Positions 53,235 to 62,200 of a stretch of 64,000 nt of DNA are shown here, one piece after another. How positions within the stretch are numbered: position 1 is the first letter of the stretch; each line of letters starts with the position of its first letter. Source of the DNA: Hymenobacter sp. 5317J-9. Its GTDB lineage: Bacteria; Bacteroidota; Bacteroidia; Cytophagales; Hymenobacteraceae. The position numbers and the translations under genes were made by a program. The DNA lies in assembly GCF_022921075.1 (NCBI RefSeq), contig NZ_CP095050.1, forward strand, positions 4,402,001 through 4,466,000, read 5' to 3'. The notes below the pieces were generated by a model. It did no database searches. It was given only the letters and a program-made list of their open reading frames with translations, and was not told where the DNA came from.

Positions 53235-54071
53235 ATGGCCAGCCTCCTCCTCGGCGATTACAACGACCTCGAAGTAGCCCGCGAAACCAGCATCGGCCTC
53301 TACCTCACCTCCGACGACGGCGACCTGCTGCTGCCCGAAAAGTACGTGGAGGCCGGCACCCGCGTGGGCGACATCGTGCGCGTGTTTGTGTACCGCGACT
53401 CCGAAGACCGCCTCATTGCCACCAACCTGCGGCCCCTGGCGCTGGTCGACAGCTTTGCGGCCCTCACCGTGAAGGACCACGGCCCGGCCGGCGCCTTCCT
53501 GGAATGGGGCCTGGAGAAAGACTTGCTCCTGCCCTACCGCAACCAGCGGCGCGACCTGCGCGTGGGCGAGCGGGTATTTGTGTACGTGTACCTCGACGAG
53601 GAAAGTGACCGGCTGGTGGCCTCCACTAAGTGGAAGCAGTTCCTGAAAAATACGCCCTTCCCGGGCCAGCCCGGCGATGCCGTGCGCCTGCTGGTGGCCG
53701 ACGAAACCGAGCTGGGCTACCCCGTCATCGTGAACGGCACGCACCAGGGGCTGCTGTTTCACAACGAGGTGTTCCGGCCGCTGCGACTGGGCGAGCAGCT
53801 GGCCGGTTTTCTCAAGCAGGTGCGGGCCGATGGCAAGCTCGACGTGCGCCTGCAACAGGAAGGCTACGGCGAGGTAGAATCGGCCACCGACACGCTGCTC
53901 AAGGCCATTCAGGCTGCCCCAGGCGGCCGCCTGCCGCTGGGCGACAAGAGCCTGGCCGAGGACGTGTACCGCCGCGTGGGCATGAGCAAAAAGGTGTTCA
54001 AAAAGGCATTAGGGGCCTTGTTCCGGCAAGGGCTGGTGCTGCTGGAGCCAGAGGCGACGGTACTGAAGTAG
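53235..54071 (+). CDS. CvfB-like S1 RNA-binding protein
   Basis: 278 residues. Consecutive S1-like beta-barrel domains (about 1-65, 66-140, 145-215) are followed by a winged-helix C-terminus (about 225-278, SLAEDVYRRVGMSKKVFKKA). This is the CvfB/YitL arrangement. CvfB binds RNA and affects virulence gene expression in Staphylococcus; here it probably has a general RNA-binding regulatory role. GACCTTTG at 53207-53214 is a promoter-like box. The TAG stop lies in a GTAG-headed palindrome. Confidence 0.88.
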   Translation: MASLLLGDYNDLEVARETSIGLYLTSDDGDLLLPEKYVEAGTRVGDIVRVFVYRDSEDRLIATNLRPLALVDSFAALTVKDHGPAGAFLEWGLEKDLLLPYRNQRRDLRVGERVFVYVYLDEESDRLVASTKWKQFLKNTPFPGQPGDAVRLLVADETELGYPVIVNGTHQGLLFHNEVFRPLRLGEQLAGFLKQVRADGKLDVRLQQEGYGEVESATDTLLKAIQAAPGGRLPLGDKSLAEDVYRRVGMSKKVFKKALGALFRQGLVLLEPEATVLK

Positions 54072-54155
54072 GGTGCGGGGCTTGCCCCCGCCCGCCGTTG
54101 AGCAATATTTCTAGTAATCGTTCAACGGCGGGCGGGGGCAAGCCCCGCACCCTAC
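54068..54155. repeat. GTAG-headed palindrome after CvfB gene
   Basis: Perfect 34-bp arms (54068-54101 and 54122-54155) with a 20-bp spacer. They start GTAG and end CTAC, and each arm has an internal hairpin of GCGGGGC with GCCCCCGC. The first TAG is the CvfB stop codon. Likely also a terminator. Confidence 0.92.
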
Positions 54156-54182
54156 ATCCGGCTTATTTCGTACCTGCACCTT

Positions 54183-54842
54183 ATGCAAAAAACCGCTTTA
54201 CTCGCCGGGGCCACGGGCCTCATTGGTTCGCAGCTGCTGCCGTTGCTCTTGGCTTCGGACCGGTACGCCAAGGTGATAGTGGTGGGGCGCAAGGCCGTGC
54301 CCACCATCCACCCCAAGCTGGTGCAGGTGACGACGGAGCTCGACCAGCTGGAGGACGTGCGCCTGAAGCTCATCGCCGACGACGTGTTCTGCTGCCTGGG
54401 CACCACCATGGCGCAGGCCGGCTCAAAGGAAGTGTTTTACAAAGTTGATTTCCTGTACGTGGTGAAGCTGGCGGCGGTGGCCACGGCCAATTTCGCCTCG
54501 CAGTTCATGGTGGTGAGCAGCATGGGCGCCGACGCGGAAAGCCGCATCTACTACAGCCGGGTGAAGGGCGAAATGGAGGCCGCCGTGCGCCAAACGCCGT
54601 TTCGGGCCATCCACATTTTCCGGCCCTCGCTGCTGCTGGGCGAGCGCGCCCGGCCTCGCTTGGGCGAGCGCCTGGGCGCCGCCGTGCTGGCCCTGCTGCG
54701 CCCGCTGCTGCGCGGCCCCCTGCTAAAGTACCGTCCCGTGACGGGCACCACCGTGGCCGCCGCCATGCTGCGCGCCGCCGAGGAAGACGGCGGCGGCGTG
54801 CGCGTGCACGAGTCCAACGAGCTGGCCACCAACCCAAAGTAG
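54183..54842 (+). CDS. NAD(P)-binding oxidoreductase, atypical SDR
   Basis: 219 residues, Rossmann fold. The nucleotide motif is LLAGATGLIGSQLL at the N-terminus. CCLGTTMAQAGSKE and a YSRVKGEMEAA segment (YxxxK) resemble the HTATIP2/TIP30-like NAD(P)H-binding group. Cytosolic; substrate unknown. It probably has its own promoter downstream of the palindrome. Confidence 0.85.
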   Translation: MQKTALLAGATGLIGSQLLPLLLASDRYAKVIVVGRKAVPTIHPKLVQVTTELDQLEDVRLKLIADDVFCCLGTTMAQAGSKEVFYKVDFLYVVKLAAVATANFASQFMVVSSMGADAESRIYYSRVKGEMEAAVRQTPFRAIHIFRPSLLLGERARPRLGERLGAAVLALLRPLLRGPLLKYRPVTGTTVAAAMLRAAEEDGGGVRVHESNELATNPK

Positions 54843-55211
54843 AAACTCAAATCTGCGTCTCTACGCCGTGCTGGCGTTAGGGCGCCTTCGTTCAGCGGCG
54901 AGGCACGGCCATCTGTTGCTATCCGTTTTCCGGCCCCGCGGGGCGGCTGCTCCCAATGCGTCGGGGAGGGCCGCGCCGCGGGGCCGGGACCGTTTTGGGG
55001 GAGGAGCCTTGAGCTGGGCGGGAAGGGCGCTGGCATCCGTGCTGGCACGGAGGGGAAGCACGTGAAAAATCCGTGCTGGCACGGATATTAATTTTTCACT
55101 ATATATACAAACTTTACTCATCTAAGCGGCTGTCCGTCGGGCATGTGCCGCCGGACAGGTGCCGTTTTGTTGCTCAACCAGTTACGCTCACATCCAATTT
55201 TTTCTTTTTTT
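54843..55211. other. Intergenic region with short palindromes, no gene called
   Basis: 369 bp. The left part (about 54,890-55,030) is very GC-rich, with repeated GCCCCGCGGGGC-like blocks. Two copies of TCCGTGCTGGCACGGA follow (55036 and 55070). The right part is AT-rich (TATATATAC at 55100-55108), a likely promoter of the beta-helix gene, and contains a hairpin at 55132-55156. A GCGTCTCTAC fragment at 54855 matches the palindrome at 24725. Open frames on both strands have repeat-like composition and are not called. Confidence 0.6.
55036..55086. repeat. Two copies of TCCGTGCTGGCACGGA palindrome
   Basis: 55036-55051 and 55070-55085 are identical 16-bp palindromes, 34 bp apart, upstream of the putative promoter of the next gene. 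They may be operator sites or small REP units. Confidence 0.6.
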
Positions 55212-56213
55212 ATGAAAAACTTCTCCGCTTCCCTCCTCTTCGTGTTGCTGGCGCTGGCCGGCCAGCTGGCCGCGGCCCAAACCATTCGCCGCGTGAACAA
55301 CACCGGCATCACGGGCACCAACATCTACGCCACCCTGCAGCTGGCCAACGATGCGGCCGCCAACGGCGACATCATTCAAGTGGAGCCCTCCACCACGGCG
55401 TACGCGGGCTTTAGCTGCAGCAAGGTGCTCACCATTGTAGGGCCGGGGTATTTCCTGGGCGAAAACCAGCCGCCGGCCCTGCAAGCCAGCACCATCCCGG
55501 CCACGGTGGGCGACATTCAGTTCCTTACCGGCAGCTCGGGCAGCTCCGTTTCGGGCCTGTCTAGCAACGGCACCTTTTACGTGCGGGTCAACAACATCAC
55601 CATTCAGCGCTGCAAACTGGATGGCTACATCTACCTGGGCTACACGGCCGTGACTTCCAACGCTGTGGTGCGGCAGAACTACGGGCCCGGCGTGCAGGAA
55701 TCGAGTGCCAGCACCAACTCGCTCATCACCAACAACATCTTCATCAACGGCAGCGTGTCGATTACGGGCGTGGGCAACGCCGGCGAATTCAACAACAACA
55801 CGCTGATTAACTGCAGCGTGGCGCTGAACAACTTCACCGTGCGCAATAACTACTTCGGCAGCACCTTTACGCCCACGGCCAACACCAACTGGGACTACAA
55901 CTTCTTTGCGGTCGCTACCCTGCCCACGCTGGGCACCAAGGGCGCCAACAACACGGCCAACGTGCCGGCCTCATCGGTATTTGCCCAAACCACGGGGTCG
56001 CCGCAGTTTGATGGCTGGTACAAGCTGAAAACCGGCACCAACCCCGCCGTGGGCGCCGGCCAGGGGGGCGTCGACATCGGCTCTACGGGCAGCGCCACTG
56101 GCTACGGCTACCACTTCGGCGGCCTGCCGGCCATCCCGTCCATCTACCAGCTCAACCAGGCCGTGACCGGCAACACGCTGAACGTGACGCTGGGCACGCG
56201 CTCCAATAACTAA
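55212..56213 (+). CDS. Secreted parallel beta-helix repeat protein
   Basis: 333 residues. A signal peptide (about 1-23, ending LAAAQ) precedes a right-handed beta-helix region (about 25-240). It is rich in Asn/Thr/Val with phrases such as NNIFINGSVSITGVGNAGEF and VALNNFTVRNNYFGS, typical of pectate-lyase-like folds. No catalytic motif is recognised and the C-terminus lacks a clear T9SS domain. The giant repeat gene starts 14 bp after its stop, so the two probably form an operon for a surface structure. Confidence 0.82.
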   Translation: MKNFSASLLFVLLALAGQLAAAQTIRRVNNTGITGTNIYATLQLANDAAANGDIIQVEPSTTAYAGFSCSKVLTIVGPGYFLGENQPPALQASTIPATVGDIQFLTGSSGSSVSGLSSNGTFYVRVNNITIQRCKLDGYIYLGYTAVTSNAVVRQNYGPGVQESSASTNSLITNNIFINGSVSITGVGNAGEFNNNTLINCSVALNNFTVRNNYFGSTFTPTANTNWDYNFFAVATLPTLGTKGANNTANVPASSVFAQTTGSPQFDGWYKLKTGTNPAVGAGQGGVDIGSTGSATGYGYHFGGLPAIPSIYQLNQAVTGNTLNVTLGTRSNN

Positions 56214-56227
56214 GCGGAGCTCGGTTT

Positions 56228-59200
56228 ATGCAACGCTATTACGACTTTCGACCCACGCGGAGCGACGGGCCGAGGCACGGCTGGCTCCTGCCGCTGGCGC
56301 TGCTGCTGTTGCTGCTGCTGGGCAGCATCGCGCGCAGCTACGGCCAGGCCACCATTGCCCGGGCCGAATACTTCGTCGACACCGACCCCGGTTTTGGGGC
56401 GGCCACGGCCATTGCGCTGCCGCCCACGCCGGCCGCCGACCTCGGCAGCCTCTCGGCCTCGGTGCCGTTGAGCAGCCTGAGCCCCGGCTTTCACCAGCTG
56501 GGCGTGCGCAGCCAGGACTCGAACGGCGCGTGGAGCCTGACCAGCCGCCGCACGTTTTATTACGAGCCCGCGGCCCTCAACGCCCTGGCCAACGTGGACA
56601 AGGTGGAGTATTTCATCGACACCGACCCCGGTTTCGGCGCCGCCACCGACGTGGCCGTGACGCCCGGCACCGACCTGAGCGGCGTAGCCTTCAACGTGGG
56701 CCTGGGCAGCTTGGGCGCCGGCTTCCACCAGCTGGGGGTGCGCTCGCGCGACGCGAATGGCCAGTGGAGCCTGACCAGCCGCCGTACGTTCTACTACGAG
56801 CCGGCCGCGCTGAACGCGCTGCCCAACATTACCAAAGTCGAGTACTTTATTGATACCGACCCGGGTTTTGGCGCTGCCACTGATGTGCCCGTGACAGCGG
56901 CGGCCGACGTGAGTGGCCTGGCCTTCAACGTGAACATCAGCGCCCTGAGCGCGGGCTTCCACCAGCTGGGGGTGCGCTCGCGCGACGCGAATGGCCAGTG
57001 GAGCCTCACCAGCCGCCGCACGTTCTACTACGAACCCGCCGCGCTGAATACTCTGCCCAACATTACCAAAGTGGAGTACTTCATCGATGCGGAGCCCGGC
57101 TTGGGCAACGGCATCGACGTGCCCGTGACGGCCGCCGCCGACGTGAGCGGCGTGGCCTTTAGCGTGGCCTTGAGCAGCCTGAGCCCCGGCTTCCACACCC
57201 TGAGCCTGCGCTCGCGCGACGCCAACGGGCAGTGGAGCCTCACCAACGTGCGCAGCTTCTACTACGAGCCGGTGCTGACTGCCGCGCCCAACATCAACAA
57301 AATCGAGTACTACTTCGACACCGACCCCGGCTTTGGGCTGGCCACCGACGTGCCGGTGCCCACGCCGGCGCCGGACCTGGCCAATTTCAGCTTCGCGGCA
57401 GACGCCAGCGGGCTGGCCGATGGGGCGCACCGCATCTTCTTCCGCTCGCGCGACGCCAGCGGCAAGTGGAGCCTGTTGAACAGCCGGGCCTTCGTGAAAA
57501 ACGGTTGCGCCAGCTCGGCCAACCTGGCCGCCGGGCTGCCCACCAGCAGCTACAGCGCCGGGGGCTCGGTGGGCAACCCGGCGGAACTGGCCTTCAACGC
57601 CGAGCCGGCCACGGTCACCACCAGCAACGCCACCTACGTGTACAACGGCTCCTACATTCAGGCCGACATGGGCAGCGCCCAGACCATCAGCGAGGTGCGG
57701 GTGAAGTTCACCAACTCGGCCACGCCCACCAACTTCACGCTCCAGATTCAGACGGCCACCAGCACGGCCGGCCCCTTCACCACGGTAGACAACTACTCGG
57801 CCACCTTCAACGCCAACGGCGTGTACCCGGTGGTGCGCACGCTGGCCACGCCCGCCACCAACGCGCGGGTGCTGCGGTTCGTGTTTCAGAGCACGGGCGG
57901 CAACTACACCATTGTGAGCGGCGCGGGCGCGTACTACTTCAACTGCGCCAGCCCGAGCATCACCAGCTTCACGCCCTCGGGCGGGGGAGCCGGCACCGTG
58001 GTCACCCTCACCGGCACCAACCTGAGTGGCGCCACGGCCGTGACCTTCAACGGCGTGCCGGCCGTGGTGAGCACCATCACCAACAACACCAGCACCGGCC
58101 TGACAGTGACGGCCCCCGCGGGCGGCACCACGGGGCCCATCTGCGTGACCACGCCGGCCGGCACGGCCTGCTCGGCGGGCAGCTTCGCCTACCCGCCCAC
58201 CATTGCCACGGGCTCGGTGTCGCCGGCGGCGTTTTGCAGCAGCACGCTCATTCAGGTGCCCTTCTCGACCAACATGGCCGACTACGGCGCGGGCAACCAG
58301 TTCCGCTTCCAGCTGTCGGACGCCAACGGGGTGTTCACGGCCGGCTCGCGGCTCTACGGCTCGCTCATCAGCTCGAACGCCAGCGGCGGCATTCTGCGCG
58401 ACACGGTGGCGTTTCGCACGCCGGCCGGCAGCGGCTACCGGGTGCGCGTGGTGGCCTCTAATCCGAACATCATCGGGACGGACAACGGCAGCAACCTGAC
58501 TATTTACCCCACGCCGGCGGCCCTGGCGTCGAGCAACTCGCCGGTGGTGTTCAACGGCACCATTCAGCTCACGGCCCAGCCCCTGGGGCAGAGCAGCTAC
58601 AGCTGGTATGTGAACTACACCAGCGGCGGCACGGCCTTCGTGGGCTCGGGCCAGACGCTGAACCTGGCCAACGCCCAGAACACCCAGAGCGGCAAGTACT
58701 ACGTGTACATTGCCAACACCAACGGCTGCCAGGACTCGGCCAGCGTGCGGGTGCTGGTGCAGCCCAACACGGTGCCGGTGCTTGCCATGAGCCAGTTTGG
58801 CTTTAATGGCTGCGCGGGCGCCGCGTTCAACATCGGCTTCTCGGTTTCGGGCAATAATTTCCTGAACGGCAACACCATTTCGGCGCAACTTTCCGATGCC
58901 AGCGGCTCGTTTGCGGCGCCAACGGTGATTGGCTCGGCGGCCTTCACGGGCCAGGGCGGCGGGGCCATTTCGGCCGCCATTCCCACCAACACGCCTTCGG
59001 GCACGGGCTACCGCATCCGGCTGGTGGGCTCCAGCCCCAGCGTAACCAGCAACGACAACGGCTCGAACCTGAGCATCACGACCCAGCCCACGGCCACGCC
59101 GAGCAGCAACTCGCCGGTGGCCTTCAACGGCACCATTCAGCTCACGGCCCAGACCGTGGCGGGCGCCAGCTACTTCTGGACCGGCCCCGGCTTCTCCTCG

Positions 59201-62200
59201 ACCCAGCAGAACCCGACCATTCCGAACGCCACGCTGAGCAACGGCGGCACCTACACCCTCTACGTGACGGTGAACGGCTGCCAGAGCCCCGGCACGGCCA
59301 CCACGGTGGTGGTAAATCCGTCGGCGCAACCTATTCTGGCCATTGCGCAGTTCAACGGCAGCCTGTGCCCCGGCACGGGGTTGGCCATTGGCTTCTCGGT
59401 GACGGGCAACAGCTTTGGCACCGGCAATGTCATTACGGCGCAGCTCTCGGACGCCAGCGGCTCGTTTGCCGCGCCGGTGGCCATTGGCTCGGTGGCCTTC
59501 ACGGGGCAGGGCAGCGGCTCGGTTTCGACCACGGTGCCGCAGAACACGCCGGCCGGCAGCGGCTACCGCATTCGGCTGGTGGGCTCGAACCCGGGCGTGA
59601 CCAGCACCACCGACAACGGCGCCAACCTGACGGTGCCCACCACGCTGGTGGCCACGGCCAGCAGCAACTCGCCCGTGGCCTCGGGCGGCACGCTGCAGCT
59701 GAATGCCGGACCCAACGGCGCGGCCACTTACCAGTGGTTTGTGAACTACACCAGCGGCGGCACCAGCTTCATCAGTAACCAGCAGAACCCGACGTTTAAT
59801 AACCTGACCACGGCCTCGTCGGGCTTCTACTACGTGTTTGTGACGCAGGGCGGCTGCACCGACTCGGCCAGCGTGCGCGTGCTGGTGAACCCGCCGGTGA
59901 GCACGACGCTGGCGATGGGCACGTTCTCGGGCCAGTTCTGCGCCGGCACCAACTATGCGGTGAACTACACCGTGGGCGGCGCGGGCCTGAGCAACGGCAG
60001 CCTCACGGCGCAGCTCTCGGATGCCAGCGGCTCCTTCGCTTCGCCGGTTGCGTTGGCCAGCATCAACTTCAATGGCACCGGCTCGGGCAGCCTGGGCTTC
60101 ACCCTGCCGGCCTCGACGGCGGACGGCGCGGGCTACCGCATCCGGCTGGTGAGCACCAACCCGGCACTGACCAGCAGCGACAACGGTGCTAACCTGACCA
60201 TCTCGAACCTGACCAACGTGGTGGCCGGCTCCAACTCGCCGGTGGCCGCGGGCGCAACCATCACCTTCAGTAGCAGCGGCGTGCCGGCCGGCGCCACCAT
60301 TGCCTGGACCGGCCCGAACAGCTTCAGCAGCACCCAGCCCAGCCCCAGCATCCCGAACGCCAACGCGGCCAACGCGGGCACCTACAGCTTCACGGCCAGC
60401 CTGAACGGCTGCTCGGTGACGCGGCAGGTGCAGGTGGTGGTGGGCGCGCCGGTGCTGGCCCTCAGCACGGGCACGGTGAGCGGCTCGCTCTGCCCCGGCT
60501 CGCCCATCACGGTGCCTTACACCGTGACGACGGGCAGCGTGAACGGCGGCAACACCTTCACGGTGCAGCTTTCCAACGCCAGCGGCTCGTTCAGCTCGCC
60601 GGTACTTATCGGCTCCTTGAGCAGCAGCGCGGCCAGCGGCACCATTGCGGCCGTCATCCCCGCCAGCACCCCGGCCGGCAGCGGCTACCGGGTGCGCGTG
60701 GTGGCCGACAACCCGGCCGCCGTGGGCTCCGACAACGGCACGAACCTGACCGTGGGCGCGCTCACCTTCGCCTGGACGGGCGGCGTGAGTACCGACTGGT
60801 TCGACGGCCGCAACTGGAGCTGCGGGCAGGTGCCCACTGCTACCAGCGTGGTGGTCATCAACAGCGGCGCCGGCTTCTATCCGGTCATCAGCGGCAGCAC
60901 GGCGGCCTTGGCCCTCAACCTGACCATTGCCAGCGGCGCCACGTTTACCAACAACGGGATTTTCAACCTGTATGGCAACGTGACGGTGGACGGCACGGTG
61001 CTGGCCAGCAGCACTTCCAGCTGGTACTTCGCGGGCGGGATTACGCAGTTCATTTACGGCACCAACCCGCTGCAGGTGGGCAACGTGTACATCAACGCGG
61101 GCTCGACCCTGACGATGAACAACGTGCTGAACGTGTACGCCAGCTGGTACAACTTCGGCACCTTCGTGGGCGGCACGGCTTACAACGTGTACTTCAACGG
61201 CACGGGCACGACGCAGGTGATTGGGGGCACGTCCGTGACCACCTTCTACAACGCCTACGTGAACAATGGCGCGGTGGTAAACCTGGGCTTGAACACCGTG
61301 TTCCTGAACAATTTCGTGGTGAACGGCACCTTCTCGGCCGTGACCTATGGCGTGGTGTTCGGCGGCGCGGTGGCCCAGACCATCGGCGGCTCCGGCAGCA
61401 GCACGTACTACACCGTCACCATCAACAACACGGTGGGCGTGACGCTGGTGAGCAACATCACGGTGCTCGGCGACTGGATTAACAACGGCCTGTTCTCGGG
61501 CGGCACGTACTCGGTGATTTTCGCCGGCACGGTGGCCCAGATTATCGGCGGCACGCAGGTAACGAATTTCTACAACGTCACCTTCAACAACCTGATTTCC
61601 GTGACGCTGCACCAGAACATTTACGTGCTGGGCGGCTTCGTGAACACCGGCATCTTCTACGGCTGGTACTTGAGCGGCGGCAGCACCCTGGGCTACTTCG
61701 TGCGCTTCGGCGGCAGCGTGGCCCAGGTGATTAATGCCAACGCTACGACCTACTTCTACCACTTCTACGCCGACAACGCGGCGGGCGTGAGCCTGGCCAC
61801 CAACATCTACATCGCCGGCAACTACTACCTGTACTCGGGCACCTTCAGCCCCGGCACCTACACGGTGTTCTTCAACGGCAACGAGCCCGGCGTGGTGCAG
61901 ACGGTGGGCGGCTACGCGGCGCTCAGCTTCTACGGCTGGAACATCGGCGGCACGTCCTCCGTGCGGCTGCTGCAGAACGTGACCCTGCTGGGCGGCTTCG
62001 CCAACCTGGGCACCTTCTACGGCTACAACCTGGTGGGCAGCGTGTACACGGGCTACACCTTCACCTTCGGCGGCTCAGCGGCGCAGAGCCTCACGGGCGG
62101 CGGGGTGTACGAGTTCTGGCACGTGACCTGGAACAACCTGGCGGGCATCACGCTGGGCCAGAACATCAGCGTGTGGGGCAACTGGCTGAACAACGGCGGC

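Noticed and set aside
54861..55121. Two small open frames (plus and minus) between the NAD-binding and beta-helix genes
   Set aside because: They read through GC-rich repeats and palindromes; the translated composition is Arg/Ala/Pro-rich as in other repeat translations.
56210..61762. 1850-codon open frame on the minus strand
   Set aside because: Its product is a His/Val/Gly/Arg-rich low-complexity translation without family motifs, and it is fully antisense to the giant plus-strand protein, which has signal peptide and clear domains. Such frames arise from GC-rich codon bias.
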